From Coraliomargarita sinensis (GTDB lineage Bacteria > Verrucomicrobiota > Verrucomicrobiia > Opitutales > Coraliomargaritaceae), in assembly GCF_003185655.1 (NCBI RefSeq), contig NZ_QHJQ01000003.1, positions 248,001 to 312,000 of the forward strand: a stretch of 64,000 nucleotides of DNA, in the 5' to 3' direction. A model generated the notes under the pieces. It was not told the origin of the DNA. It saw nothing but the letters and a program-made list of their open reading frames with translations, and did no database searches. This document shows positions 35,621-44,951 of this stretch, piece after piece. Both the position numbers and the translations under genes were made by a program. Position 1 is the first letter of the stretch. The number at the start of each line of letters is the position of its first letter.

Positions 35621-36481
35621 ATGTTCAGCGAGCTCGCCCTGACGGACCGTACGGCCTTTGCCGCCGGAGCCGGAATCTACCTTGTCGCCTTCCTTCTCGG
35701 GTTGGTGATGTTGCTGCTGCGCAAGCCCTACTCACGGGCCGTCATGTTTGCCTTACTGACCGGGGGCTTTCTTATGCAGACCCTGGGGCTGAACCTGCGT
35801 GGTGCCGAGATCAAGGCTTGCCCACTGGGCAACAGCTTCGAAATCGCCCAGTTTATTGCCTGGTCGCTGGTGCTGCTTTTCTTTATTGTCGGACCCGCAT
35901 TCAAGCTTCGGCTGTTGGGTTTTTTCACCTCGGGATTGGCGGCAGTGATCGCCGGCGGGGCGCTTCTCGTGCCAAACTGGGACCGCCCCTATCCACCCGG
36001 AATTTTTGGCGGCAATCCGTGGATTGAGTTGCACGCGGCGCTCGCCATTTTCAGCTACGGCGTCTTCGCTATTCTCGCTCTGGTCTCGGTCATGTTTCTC
36101 ATCCAGCAGCACGGGCTTAAAAAGAAACAGTTCAAGGGCATCTACCAATACCTGCCCTCGGTCCACCAACTCGATCTCATGGCCAAACGTTTGCTGGTGA
36201 CCGGTGTTATCGTCCTGACCGCGGCGCTTGTCTTCGGCGCTGTCTTCTGGATCAACAACCTCGACCTGGTGCCCATTTTCAAACTCACGGCGACCTGCCT
36301 GATCTGGCTAGGCTACGTCATCGTCGTCGTGCTGCGCATGCAGAAGCGGCTTGTCACGCGGCGTCACGCCATCGCAGCCATCATCCTTTTCCTTCTGGCC
36401 ATGGCCTCTCTATGGCCGGTGCAGTCAGCTCATAAAGAAGCGCACAGTGCTATCGAGGCACCTGCCTCCGCCACCAAGTAA
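35621..36481 (+). CDS. HemX/CcsA-family cytochrome c assembly membrane protein
   Basis: A 286-residue integral membrane protein with about eight hydrophobic helices ([74 protein letters not shown] and others). The pattern [19 protein letters not shown] with a conserved histidine matches the CcsA/HemX core. It is 11 bases upstream of hemA and so is in a hem operon. In Bacillus hemX lies next to hemA and affects GluTR level, whereas CcsA handles heme for cytochrome c. Which role applies here is open. ATG at 35621. Confidence 0.8.
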   Translation: MFSELALTDRTAFAAGAGIYLVAFLLGLVMLLLRKPYSRAVMFALLTGGFLMQTLGLNLRGAEIKACPLGNSFEIAQFIAWSLVLLFFIVGPAFKLRLLGFFTSGLAAVIAGGALLVPNWDRPYPPGIFGGNPWIELHAALAIFSYGVFAILALVSVMFLIQQHGLKKKQFKGIYQYLPSVHQLDLMAKRLLVTGVIVLTAALVFGAVFWINNLDLVPIFKLTATCLIWLGYVIVVVLRMQKRLVTRRHAIAAIILFLLAMASLWPVQSAHKEAHSAIEAPASATK

Positions 36482-36492
36482 AGCAGTCTCTG

Positions 36493-37545
36493 ATGGGTGA
36501 TTCATTAAAGTCATTGTTTGTCTTGGGCAGTTCGCACAACGAAGCGCCCCTTGAGGTGCGCGAACGGCTGGCTCTCAGCGGGGAGAAACTCGCACAGCTT
36601 CAGCGTACTTTACTGGAGGACAGCGCCATCCGGGAATGTCTGGTAGTCAATACCTGCAACCGTCTTGAGATCTATGGTCTAGCCAATCCCGGCGAAAAGA
36701 CGGAAGAAACCGTACGCAATTACCTCTGCCAGGCCCAGGGCGTAAGCCGGGAACTGCTCGACGAACACTCATTCTGGCATACCAACCTTGATGTGCTCCA
36801 GCACGCCTTGGAGGTCTCCGCCGGTTTGGACTCTCAAATGGTCGGTGAAACAGAAATCCTCGGACAAATGAAAGAGGCCTACGCACAGGCGAAAGCCGCC
36901 AAGGCAACCGGCACCGTGTTGAACCGCCTCTTTGAAAAAAGCTTTCAGGCCGCCAAATCAGCCCGAACTCAAACCGGTATTACCCGCGGCCAGGTCAGTA
37001 TCGGGAATGTCGCGGTAGATTTGGCCAGCCGTATTTTCGGCAACCTCGATAAAAGCCGTGTGCTGCTGCTGGGTAGCGGTGAGGTCGGCGAAAAGACAGC
37101 CCAGGCCCTCAAGAGCCGGGGTGTGGCGGATATTTCCGTCAGCAGCCGGACCTACGAAAACGCCCATCGCCTGGCCCACGAACTCAAGGGCGCGGCGATC
37201 GACTTCGACGACTTCATCGAACAACTTTACCATTTCGACATTGTGATTGGTTCCACCGCAGCGCCGGGAACTCTTCTAAGCAAGGAAGTTGTTCGAACCG
37301 CCATACGTTCACGCCCGGATCAACCCTTCTTCCTTATCGATCTGGCCATGCCCCGCGATATCGACCCGAAAGTTGAGGATCTGGAGAATGTATACCTCTA
37401 CAATCTCGACGACCTCTCCAAAATTGCCAACGAAAACCTGGCCGCCCGACAGTCCGAAATTGAGCGCGCCCGGGATATTCTGAAAGGGCACGCCTGGAAC
37501 CTCTGGCTACAACTGCGCCGGCGTGAATTGATGCGCGGGATCTAA
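36493..37545 (+). CDS. hemA: glutamyl-tRNA reductase with shortened C-terminus
   Basis: Reduces glutamyl-tRNA to glutamate-1-semialdehyde, the first step of tetrapyrrole synthesis. Catalytic Cys lies in [13 protein letters not shown] (about residue 50), the substrate loop includes [22 protein letters not shown], and the NADPH domain has [17 protein letters not shown]. It ends at 350 residues, whereas typical bacterial enzymes have about 420. The missing part is the end of the long dimerisation helix domain. The frame is intact to a normal stop, so this looks like a lineage feature and not a recent truncation. Confidence 0.93.
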   Translation: MGDSLKSLFVLGSSHNEAPLEVRERLALSGEKLAQLQRTLLEDSAIRECLVVNTCNRLEIYGLANPGEKTEETVRNYLCQAQGVSRELLDEHSFWHTNLDVLQHALEVSAGLDSQMVGETEILGQMKEAYAQAKAAKATGTVLNRLFEKSFQAAKSARTQTGITRGQVSIGNVAVDLASRIFGNLDKSRVLLLGSGEVGEKTAQALKSRGVADISVSSRTYENAHRLAHELKGAAIDFDDFIEQLYHFDIVIGSTAAPGTLLSKEVVRTAIRSRPDQPFFLIDLAMPRDIDPKVEDLENVYLYNLDDLSKIANENLAARQSEIERARDILKGHAWNLWLQLRRRELMRGI

Positions 37546-37625
37546 AATATTTGCTCTGACCCACAAGCGATCTCGACATCTCTATTTTGGTTTCCAGTTT
37601 CTAGGGACTTAATTTTTATTTGATC

Positions 37626-38773
37626 ATGAAACCAACGACAAAACCCACCCGCCCATTCTTTTCATCCGGCCCTTGCTCGAAGCGCCCCGGCTGGTCGCTC
37701 GATGCACTTGACGGAGCACTCGTTGGCCGCTCCCACCGCGCCAAAGCCGCCAAAGCTCGCATCCAGGAGGTCATTGAAAAATCGAAGTCGATTCTTGGCA
37801 TACCCGAAGGTTACGTTTGCGGAATTGTTCCAGCCTCCGATACCGGCGCGGTGGAAATGGCCATGTGGTCGCTGCTCGGCGCCCGTGGTGTCGATATGCT
37901 GGCCTGGGAGTCCTTCGGTTCGGGCTGGGTGACTGATGTCATCAAGCAACTGCAGCTTGAGAATGCCCGGAAACTGCTCGCCGATTACGGACAGCTCCCC
38001 GATTTCAGCGAAGTCGATTTCAACAACGACGTGGTCTTTACCTACAACGGCACCACCTCCGGAGTAAAAGTGCCGAATTTGGATTGGATTCCCGACGACC
38101 GTGCCGGCCTGACGATTTGCGATGCCACCTCGGCCGTCTTCGCCATGGATATTGACTACAGCAAGCTGGATGTCGTCACCTGGTCCTGGCAAAAGGTCAT
38201 GGGCGGCGAAGCCGCTCACGGAATGATCGTCCTCAGCCCCCGCGCTATCGAGCGTCTGGAAAGCTACACCCCAGCATGGCCACTGCCCAAAATCTTCCGC
38301 ATGACCAAAGGCGGCAAACTCATCGATGGAATTTTTGAAGGCGCCACCATCAATACCGTCTCCATGCTTTGCGTGGAAGATGCTCTCGACGGCCTAAAGT
38401 GGGCCGAAGGAATCGGCGGCCTACCCGCCCTGCTTGAACGCTCCAACGCCAACCTGAAAGCCATTGCCGATTGGGCGGAAACACGCGACTGGATCGACTT
38501 CCTCGCCGAGGACCCGGCCACCCGCTCCAATACGTCCATCTGCCTGAAAATCACGGCCGACTGGTACCAAGCCCTGCCGGAAGAGGAACAGGCCGCTAAA
38601 GCCAAACAGATTGTCAGCCTCCTGGATAATGAAGGGGTTGGTTACGACTTCGGCAGCTATCGTGATGCCCCCGCAGGCATTCGCATCTGGGGGGGCGCCA
38701 CCGTGGAGACAGCCGACATCGAAGCCCTCCTTCCCTGGCTCGATTGGGCCTTCGAAGAGATCAAGTCAACCTA

Positions 38774-38774
<1 letters not shown>
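37626..38774 (+). CDS. serC: phosphoserine aminotransferase
   Basis: A 382-residue fold-type I PLP aminotransferase converting 3-phosphohydroxypyruvate to phosphoserine in serine biosynthesis. It belongs to the longer SerC subfamily: [23 protein letters not shown] at the N-terminus, [13 protein letters not shown], the PLP lysine in [17 protein letters not shown] (about residue 195), and [11 protein letters not shown] near the C-terminus. ATG at 37626 starts it (TTG at 37620 is in frame). The stop TAA shares its last base with the ATG of a short downstream reading frame, suggesting translational coupling. Confidence 0.94.
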
Positions 38775-38905
<131 letters not shown>

Positions 38906-38911
38906 AAGATT

Positions 38912-39409
38912 CTACTCTTCTGTCGGACCAAAGTGGATGAGAATCTCCTCGGGGGTGCCGTCGGCACCCTCGAACTGGACCTGGACAAGCTCAGCCAACT
39001 TGGTTTTTCCATAAAAGATCACTTCGGAGGACTTGAGCGTGGAGGAGGTGCCATAAGTGCCTTCGGAGACTTTTGACATGGCCTTGCCGCTGTAAGTGAT
39101 GACGCCTTCTTTCAATTTGAATTTGATGGAAAACAAAAGCCCGATCGGGGATTCCTCATAGCGTGTCTCGTCTTTCGAAACTCCGTTGCCCAGATCCACT
39201 TTTTCCACCCAGACCGGGTAACGCACCTTTCGGCCGATGTGCATGCTGCCGGTCTCACCGGATTCAAGTTCCACACTTGGATAGACAAACTGCCCGCGAA
39301 TCGCCGACCCATCGTCGGCGCGTTGCAGGACCTGGGTCGAAACTTTCAGCGCATCGGCTGAAGCAATCACCGGAAGAAGAAAAATGAGAGCGAATAGAGG
39401 ATGTTTCAT
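38912..39409 (-). CDS. hypothetical secreted protein
   Basis: A 165-residue exported protein that I do not recognise. It begins MKHPLFALIFLLPVIASADA, a signal peptide cleaved after ADA. The mature part is strand-rich: KVSTQVLQRADDGS, SVELESGETGSMHIGRKVRYPVWVEKVD and LAELVQVQFEGADGTPEEILIHF. It resembles small verrucomicrobial secreted proteins with a pilus- or secretin-accessory look, but no function can be assigned. ATG at 39409 is chosen because the signal peptide begins there, although the frame is open to 39460. Confidence 0.65.
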   Translation of the reverse strand: MKHPLFALIFLLPVIASADALKVSTQVLQRADDGSAIRGQFVYPSVELESGETGSMHIGRKVRYPVWVEKVDLGNGVSKDETRYEESPIGLLFSIKFKLKEGVITYSGKAMSKVSEGTYGTSSTLKSSEVIFYGKTKLAELVQVQFEGADGTPEEILIHFGPTEE

Positions 39410-39485
39410 AAGGTGGGAACTTGAGGATAATGCGCCGATGCTGCCAGCATCTTTTGACAAAAGCTGGTCCTAACAATACTGGTAG

Positions 39486-39893
39486 ATGGTGAGTGATAAA
39501 GATGCACCTGTTCTTTTTTATGACGGTGACTGTGGATTATGCAGCCGCTCGGTCCGTTTTTTGATGCGGCAGGACCGGTCCCGCTTACTTTACTTTGCCC
39601 CACTGCAAGGGGAGACGGCCAGTCACAGGCTGGAAACCGACCTGCATCAATCGCTTACCACAGTGGTTTACCAACGTGCTGACGGGGAGACATTCATTCG
39701 CTCCGACGCCGTGCTTCGGGCACTTATCGATACTGGCAGTGCCTGGCGTTTTTTCGCGCATCCCGCCTTGCTGATTCCTCGCAGCTGGCGCGACGGTATT
39801 TACAACTGGATCGCGGCAAACCGAAGAAAGATTTTGTCAAAGGACAGTTGCCCCTTGCCATCACCGGAGGAAAATCGTCAACTGTTGCCCTGA
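39486..39893 (+). CDS. DCC-family thiol-disulfide oxidoreductase-like protein (DUF393)
   Basis: A 135-residue soluble protein with the defining motif FYDGDCGLCSRSVRFLMRQD (DxxCxxC) at residues 11-30, placing it in the DCC/DUF393 family, a thioredoxin-fold group of uncertain redox function. Further family features are LLYFAPLQGE, TTVVYQRADGETFIRSDAVLRAL and the closing RRWRDGIYNWIAANRRKI-like region (SWRDGIYNWIAANRRK). ATG at 39486. The next gene follows after 47 bases in the same direction. Confidence 0.9.
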   Translation: MVSDKDAPVLFYDGDCGLCSRSVRFLMRQDRSRLLYFAPLQGETASHRLETDLHQSLTTVVYQRADGETFIRSDAVLRALIDTGSAWRFFAHPALLIPRSWRDGIYNWIAANRRKILSKDSCPLPSPEENRQLLP

Positions 39894-39940
39894 TTCAAAA
39901 AAGTACCAGCCGTCTCAAGTTTAATTTATCCGATCACCCC

Positions 39941-40798
39941 ATGAAACGAATCCTTTTATACCTTTCGCTTATTTCCCCTATCCTTTCATCTCATGCACTT
40001 GAGACTGAAGGCTTTCAACCGGACGAAAGCTTCGTCTACAAGACGGTCGGGGAAACAAAGCTGAAACTGCACGTATTCTATCCGGAAAACCACAACCCTT
40101 CCGGCCAGCGCCCGGCCATCGTTTTCTTTTTTGGCGGCGGATGGGTCTCCGGCTCGCCCAGCCAGTTCTACCCTCACTGTGAATACCTTGCCTCACGAGG
40201 CATGGTCGCGATGTCGGCCGAATATCGGGTCAGATCCCGCCACCAGACAACGCCACAGGAATGCGTCAAAGACGGAAAATCCGCGGTGCGCTGGATCAAG
40301 CAGCATGCCGACAAGCTTGGTGTCGATCCGGAACGTGTTCTTGCAGGAGGCGGGTCGGCAGGTGGACACGTTGCCGCCGCTACGGGCACGGTTGAAGGCT
40401 TTGAAGAAGAAGGAGAAGAGCTGGCCGTCAGTTCACGGCCCGAAGCACTCCTGTTGTTCAATCCGGTCTACGACAACGGCCCGAACGGCTGCGGGCACGA
40501 ACGGGTCAAAGACTACTGGGAGGCAATTTCCCCGATGCACAATATCAGCGAAGGCACGCCCCCTACTCTGGTCTTTTTTGGAACAAGAGATAAACTCGTC
40601 CCCGTAGCCACCGCCAAAGCCTATCAAGAAAGAATGGAAGCGCTCGGACTCCGTAGCGACCTGCACCTCTATCAGGACGAGCCACATGGATTTTTCAACC
40701 ACGGTAGAAAATACCACGATGATACGATTCAAAAGATGGATCAATTTTTGGTATCGCTTGATTATTTGGAGCCGCAGCCTTATGCGAAATCAAATTAG
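39941..40798 (+). CDS. secreted alpha/beta-hydrolase (esterase/lipase-like)
   Basis: A 285-residue exported esterase of the BD-FAE/hormone-sensitive-lipase type. Signal peptide MKRILLYLSLISPILSSHA. The oxyanion region is VFFFGGGWVSGSP, the nucleophile elbow is LAGGGSAGGHVAA, the acidic residue lies in FFGTRDKLVPV and the histidine in DEPHGFFNHGR. Likely substrates are acyl or acetyl/feruloyl esters on polysaccharides. The frame is open upstream to 39848, overlapping the DCC gene, but the signal peptide supports ATG at 39941. Confidence 0.85.
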   Translation: MKRILLYLSLISPILSSHALETEGFQPDESFVYKTVGETKLKLHVFYPENHNPSGQRPAIVFFFGGGWVSGSPSQFYPHCEYLASRGMVAMSAEYRVRSRHQTTPQECVKDGKSAVRWIKQHADKLGVDPERVLAGGGSAGGHVAAATGTVEGFEEEGEELAVSSRPEALLLFNPVYDNGPNGCGHERVKDYWEAISPMHNISEGTPPTLVFFGTRDKLVPVATAKAYQERMEALGLRSDLHLYQDEPHGFFNHGRKYHDDTIQKMDQFLVSLDYLEPQPYAKSN

Positions 40799-40825
40799 AA
40801 TTGATATAATCTATTAGTTTATTTT

Positions 40826-40925
40826 GTAGCTATGGCAGCATGCCTCGGCGTAATCCGATGAGGACGGGTCCTCTGCCATCCTCATGCATACATATCGGGA
40901 CAGAGCCAGAGACTGGCTCTGCTAC
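40826..40925. repeat. 100-bp GTAGC...GCTAC palindromic element
   Basis: GTAGC (40826-40830) and GCTAC (40921-40925) frame the element. Inside, CAGAGCCAG-AGA-CTGGCTCTG (40901-40921) is a perfect 9-bp hairpin and GAGGA-CGGG-TCCTC another. It shares CAGCATGCCTCG with the element at 5062. The rest of the gap up to 40967 has no gene. Confidence 0.65.
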
Positions 40926-40967
40926 ATCAACTCGGTTGAACCATAATTAAATCGAAGCGCTATTATT

Positions 40968-41063
40968 ATGTTTGAGGGAACTAGCAGACACATGAAATGG
41001 GCGGTCCTTTGTGTCATCGGAACCTTATCCTCAATCTCGCTGATCTGGGTCCTGCAGCAGTAG
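40968..41063 (+). CDS. possible single-helix membrane peptide
   Basis: A 31-codon frame reads MFEGTSRH then MKWAVLCVIGTLSSISLI and WVLQQ. The second methionine begins a basic residue plus hydrophobic helix, the look of a small membrane peptide, and GAGGGA precedes it by about 12 bases. Chance cannot be excluded at this length. It lies between the palindromic element and the folK stop. Confidence 0.25.
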   Translation: MFEGTSRHMKWAVLCVIGTLSSISLIWVLQQ

Positions 41064-41103
41064 CTAAAGCATGTCCCCGCTCTTTCGGCCACGAAAGCTA
41101 CGG

Positions 41104-41601
41104 TTAGCATAAAATTGACTCCGGATAGGGCTTCATTTCGTTTTGCGGCAATCCTTCGATGATCCGGCTCGCCATCGAACCGTTGATTTCCAGATGCGGC
41201 GCCAAGTCGGCCAGCGGCACGGCCACGAAGTCACGCTCGGCAATACGCGGGTGCGGCAGAGTCAGGCGTTCATTCTCGAAACTCACCCCCTCGTAGAACA
41301 GAATATCCAAATCGATTGTGCGCGGGGCCCAACCCTCTTCGGAACGTGTACGGCCCAGTTGCTCTTCGACTTCAAGACAAGTATCCAGAAGCGTAAGTGG
41401 TTCGAGTGTGCTACTGACCTCTACCACCGCATTGAGAAAATCGTCCGCATCCTCGCCCATACCCACGGCCCGGTTTTGATAGACCGGGCTGGCACGCAGC
41501 ACGTGCACCCGATCCCCTAACTCCAGCAGTTCCAGCGCCCGTCGCATTTGCCACATGCGGTCGCCGAGGTTGCTGCCCAGGGCAATGTAGGCTAGCGGCA
41601 C
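41104..41601 (-). CDS. folK: 2-amino-4-hydroxy-6-hydroxymethyldihydropteridine pyrophosphokinase
   Basis: Transfers pyrophosphate from ATP to 6-hydroxymethyl-dihydropterin in folate synthesis. The 165-residue protein starts MPLAYIALGSNLGDR, has the pterin-binding region SPVYQNRAVGM, FLNAVVEV, LGRTRSEEGWAPRTIDLDILFY (the family signature with the Mg-binding DLD) and LPHPRIAERDFVAVPL. It overlaps the end of folB by 10 bases, and the order folP-folB-folK is one transcription unit. Confidence 0.95.
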   Translation of the reverse strand: MPLAYIALGSNLGDRMWQMRRALELLELGDRVHVLRASPVYQNRAVGMGEDADDFLNAVVEVSSTLEPLTLLDTCLEVEEQLGRTRSEEGWAPRTIDLDILFYEGVSFENERLTLPHPRIAERDFVAVPLADLAPHLEINGSMASRIIEGLPQNEMKPYPESILC

Positions 41602-41957
41602 CGCGTCACCTCCGCGGAGAAATACTCACAAATACAATCCACGGGCACGGCGGGCTTCTTCACAATGACCGACACCTCAACCACTTTCCTGAAACGCTCA
41701 AGGATGACGGCGGCAACGGCTTCGGCCGCAGATTCGATCAAGTTGAAGCGCTTCCCGAGAAAGGTCTCCTTCACCGCCTCGTAAACATCCACGTAATTAA
41801 CGGTGCAGTCGGGAGAATCAGCGGCAAATTTGAGGCCGTCGATCAGGCGAAGTGTCACGTCGACTTTAAAACGCTGGCCCAGCTCCGCTTCCTCTTTGAG
41901 GACCCCATGGTGGGCGAAAAAGGCGAGATCCTTGAGTTCAATTTTAGTCTTATTCAT
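41592..41957 (-). CDS. folB: dihydroneopterin aldolase
   Basis: Converts dihydroneopterin to 6-hydroxymethyl-dihydropterin plus glycolaldehyde. The 121-residue protein starts MNKTKIELKDLAFFAHHGVLKEEAELG, with the catalytic Glu in HHGVLKEE, then VNYVDVYEAV, FNLIESAAEAVAAVIL and the catalytic Lys region VSVIVKKPAVP. The start codon lies within the last codons of folP (8-base overlap ATGAATAA), so translation is coupled. The frame is open upstream inside folP, but homology begins at 41957. Confidence 0.94.
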   Translation of the reverse strand: MNKTKIELKDLAFFAHHGVLKEEAELGQRFKVDVTLRLIDGLKFAADSPDCTVNYVDVYEAVKETFLGKRFNLIESAAEAVAAVILERFRKVVEVSVIVKKPAVPVDCICEYFSAEVTRCR

Positions 41958-42780
41958 GGCGTAAACAATGATCGAGAACATCGGCACATTCGCGGTTTTC
42001 GCGAACATCATGGACCCGGATAAAATCAACTCCGGCCTGAATGGCGAGTGCGGTTGTGCCAAGCGTCCCGGACAGCCGGGCCTTGGGATCTTTCAATTGA
42101 AGGAGCTTCGCAATCATGGACTTGCGGGAGGCCCCGACCAGTAGTGGATAGCCCATAGACTGTAGCTCGGGCAGGCGGCGCATAATCTCCCAGTTTTCCT
42201 CGTAGGACTTGCCAAAGCCCAGCCCCGGATCGAGAGCGATGGCATCCCCGCCCACACCGGCGGCCTTCACCGCTTCGATGGATGTTTTGAGAAAACTTGT
42301 GATGGCTTCGATAACATCACCCTGCCCCGCTTCCTCCGCCGGTCGATTATGCATGAGGATACAGGCCGCACCGCACCGCCCGATGACACCCGCCATCTCC
42401 GTATCTCGCTGGGCGCCCCAGACGTCGTTAACGATATCGGCCCCGGCGTCGAGCGCCGCGGCCGCGACAGAGGCCTTGGAGGTATCAATGGAAATCAGCG
42501 CATCGCACTTGGTCCGGATCGCCTCGATAAAGGGTACGACCCGCTCAATCTCCTGCTCCGCCGGGACGGGCGTATGACCGGGTCGGGTCGATTCGCCTCC
42601 GATATCAATGATCGAAGCACCCTCTTCCACCATGCGAAGGAACTGCGCCTCGGCTGCCGCCAAATCGACATAGTCTCCCCCGTCGGAAAACGAATCCGGC
42701 GTCAGATTAAGAATGCCGACAAGATGTGTCTTCGACCCCAACGGCAAAGACTGGCGCCGGGTGGTGAACGACTTGCCCAT
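41950..42780 (-). CDS. folP: dihydropteroate synthase
   Basis: Condenses p-aminobenzoate with hydroxymethyl-dihydropterin pyrophosphate; target of sulfonamides. The 276-residue TIM barrel shows LVGILNLTPDSFSDGG, ASIIDIGGESTRPG, ISIDTSKASVAAAAL, IVNDVWGAQ, ILMHNRP and LDPGLGFGKSYEEN, followed by GASRKSMI. ATG at 42780 is preceded directly by a TTG at 42783. Only 9 bases separate it from the hisB stop, so the his and fol genes are probably one operon. Confidence 0.95.
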   Translation of the reverse strand: MGKSFTTRRQSLPLGSKTHLVGILNLTPDSFSDGGDYVDLAAAEAQFLRMVEEGASIIDIGGESTRPGHTPVPAEQEIERVVPFIEAIRTKCDALISIDTSKASVAAAALDAGADIVNDVWGAQRDTEMAGVIGRCGAACILMHNRPAEEAGQGDVIEAITSFLKTSIEAVKAAGVGGDAIALDPGLGFGKSYEENWEIMRRLPELQSMGYPLLVGASRKSMIAKLLQLKDPKARLSGTLGTTALAIQAGVDFIRVHDVRENRECADVLDHCLRHE

Positions 42781-42789
42781 CAAACTGCC

Positions 42790-43392
42790 TTACTCCGAAA
42801 GTGTGCCTTTGGTCGTGGGCACAGCATCGCCCACGCGCGGATCGATCGTCGTTGCCATGTCGAGGGCGCGGGCGAAACTTTTGAAGATCGCCTCGGCTAT
42901 GTGATGCGGCTCCTCACCGTATTCGAGATTGATGTGCAGGTTGCAGCCGGCCTCGTTGGCAAAGGCCTGGAAGAACTCTTTGACCAGTCCGATACTGAAG
43001 TCACGCACCATGGCTTCCTTGTAGTCGACCTTGTAGACAAAGGCCTGGCGATTGGAGAGATCCAGCGCCACGCGGGCCAGCGATTCATCCATCGGCAGCA
43101 CGAAGAACCCGTAGCGGCGAATGCCACGTTTTTCTCCAAGCGCTTCCTTTAAGACCTGCCCCAGAACAATGCCGGTGTCCTCCACCGTGTGGTGATAGTC
43201 CACATCAATATCCCCCACCGCCTTCAACTTAAGGTCGAAGAGTCCGTGGCGGGAAAAGAGCGTGAGCATGTGGTCGAAAAAGGGAATCCCGGTATCGATT
43301 TCGGACACGCCGGTGCCGTCGACATTCAGTTCCATTTGGATCTGAGTCTCCTTGGTATTACGGGTCAGTTTTGCTATGCGTTGTTCAGCCAT
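42790..43392 (-). CDS. hisB: imidazoleglycerol-phosphate dehydratase
   Basis: Sixth step of histidine synthesis. This is the monofunctional 200-residue form without the phosphatase domain. Motifs are [33 protein letters not shown] (metal-binding histidines), [15 protein letters not shown], and [21 protein letters not shown] at 43392 begins [16 protein letters not shown]. It lies inside the last codons of hisC (19-base overlap). Confidence 0.95.
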   Translation of the reverse strand: MAEQRIAKLTRNTKETQIQMELNVDGTGVSEIDTGIPFFDHMLTLFSRHGLFDLKLKAVGDIDVDYHHTVEDTGIVLGQVLKEALGEKRGIRRYGFFVLPMDESLARVALDLSNRQAFVYKVDYKEAMVRDFSIGLVKEFFQAFANEAGCNLHINLEYGEEPHHIAEAIFKSFARALDMATTIDPRVGDAVPTTKGTLSE

Positions 43393-44465
43393 GATTGAAT
43401 GCCTTCGGTAAATGCCTGCATTTGAGCGTCCGTTCCTATGCTGACGCGGATAAAAGCGCAAGTTAAAGGATGGTTTGGGAAATAGCGTACCAGGATGCGA
43501 CGTTCCTTGAGGAAGTCGAAAAGCTCACGGGCCACCCGCTCGCCGGATTCGCCGTCTGCATTGGCAGGCTCGGTAAAAAGGAAATTTGTCGCCGAGGGAT
43601 AAGTAAACCAGCCTAAGGCATCGAGCTGCTCACGGGTCGCTTCACGCGTTGCGATGACTTTTTGCCGCTGGGCTTCGAAGTAGGCCACATCCTCGAAGGC
43701 GGCCAAAGCCGCGGCCTGGGCAATCCGGTCGAGATTGTAGGCGTCACGCACCCGATCGAGCATCGCAATAATAGCGTCACTGGCCAGGGCATAGCCCACC
43801 CGCATGCCTGCCAGCGAGTAGGACTTCGAGAAGGTGCGCACGACAATCAGATTTTCGTAATCACGGAGTAAGGGAATTGCGGTTTCGCCACCAAAATCGA
43901 CATAGGCCTCATCCACCACCAGCAGTCCGTCAATCACCTGAAGAACCGCTTCAATCTCGGCGCGGGTGAAGGCGACACCGGTTGGCGCATTCGGATTGGT
44001 CAGAAAGAAGACCTTGGCGCCGGTCGCGGCCAGCGCTTCCGTATTCAGCTGCATGGATCGGTCAAAGGGCAAATCGATCAGTTGCTGTCCCGACATGCCG
44101 CAGACCACGGGATAAAGCGAATAACTCGGCACGGTATGGCCGGCACCGGGGTCGCTGACGTAACAGCGGGTGATCAAATCGAGCAGGTTGTCCGAACCGT
44201 TACCGATAATAACATTCCGGGCGGTCATGCCGTAGCGCTCGCCGATGGCCTGGCGCAACTTGCCGCTGACCGGCTCCGGATAAAGCCGCAACTTCTCCAC
44301 TTCCACCGACACGGCTGCGGCGACCTTCGGTGAGGGCGGATAGGGATTTTCGTTGGTATTGAGTTTTACCCAGCCTTCGCCCTGCGGCTGCTCGCCCGGC
44401 ACGTAGGGCTGGAGCTGCTGCACGTGAGGTAATGCATTGTTTAAGGCATCAAAAGATTTTTTCAT
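43374..44465 (-). CDS. hisC: histidinol-phosphate aminotransferase
   Basis: PLP enzyme converting imidazole-acetol phosphate to histidinol phosphate. The 363-residue protein has [56 protein letters not shown] and the PLP lysine in [18 protein letters not shown], then [17 protein letters not shown] near the end. ATG at 44465 is preferred over a TTG at 44471. It is the first gene of the hisC-hisB-folP-folB-folK block. Confidence 0.94.
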   Translation of the reverse strand: MKKSFDALNNALPHVQQLQPYVPGEQPQGEGWVKLNTNENPYPPSPKVAAAVSVEVEKLRLYPEPVSGKLRQAIGERYGMTARNVIIGNGSDNLLDLITRCYVSDPGAGHTVPSYSLYPVVCGMSGQQLIDLPFDRSMQLNTEALAATGAKVFFLTNPNAPTGVAFTRAEIEAVLQVIDGLLVVDEAYVDFGGETAIPLLRDYENLIVVRTFSKSYSLAGMRVGYALASDAIIAMLDRVRDAYNLDRIAQAAALAAFEDVAYFEAQRQKVIATREATREQLDALGWFTYPSATNFLFTEPANADGESGERVARELFDFLKERRILVRYFPNHPLTCAFIRVSIGTDAQMQAFTEGIQSWLNNA

Positions 44466-44609
44466 TTGCAAAAGCTAGAGCGAAGCCAGTTAGAGATTCC
44501 AAGACAACAGAATTATCGGGCATCGCCCTACAAACAACCCGAATGGAAGAAGCCTACTTGAGCCGGTCAGCCGAGCCGACAATCGTTCCCGCAAGCAGGT
44601 GTGAGGCGC

Positions 44610-44795
44610 TTATCTGCGGGCAGCGTCGCCAGCGGCGAGGTCGCTGATCGCCCATCTATTGGCGACATCAACGGACGTAAAATCGTCAGATTCGGAATTG
44701 TATTCGGCGACGACAGCGACTCCAGCGGTCCCAGACATCTAAAAGAGGCCCGCAAGGATCAGAGCGAGAAAGAATTTTTGTAGGTTTCTTTTCAT
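44610..44795 (-). pseudogene. small secreted-protein gene with in-frame TAG
   Basis: Reading the reverse strand from ATG at 44795 gives MKRNLQKFFLALILAGLF, a clean signal-peptide start, then TAG (44739-44741), then in the same frame 42 more sense codons beginning MSGTAGVAVVAEYNSESDDF and ending DLAAGDAARR before TAA at 44610. The region after the stop keeps the same codon character, so this looks like one gene of about 61 residues with a recent nonsense change. An alternative is that only the second part, from ATG at 44738, is translated. No homologue is known to me. Confidence 0.5.
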
Positions 44796-44922
44796 TCGCT
44801 TGCTCTGGTTCAGGTTGTGGTCTCTTCAGGTCCATCGTTCTGGCAGGGACGACCTATTTTTTACGCAGCCCTTAATCTGAGCCTTCCTCTCAACTCCCCA
44901 AGGATTTATAACTTGCAGTCCT

Positions 44923-44939
44923 GTATCCATAAGGGATAC
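44923..44939. promoter_or_regulatory. GntR operator candidate before the regulator gene
   Basis: GTATCC-ATAAG-GGATAC is a perfect 6-bp-arm palindrome with a 5-base spacer, ending 12 bases before the GntR start. The same spacing is seen at 53645-53674. The position suggests autoregulation. Confidence 0.65.
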
Positions 44940-44951
44940 GGGTTTTGATTA

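Noticed and set aside
44601..44783. Forward-strand 60-codon frame
   Set aside because: It overlaps the reverse-strand small secreted-protein gene, which has a convincing signal-peptide start; the forward frame has no such features.
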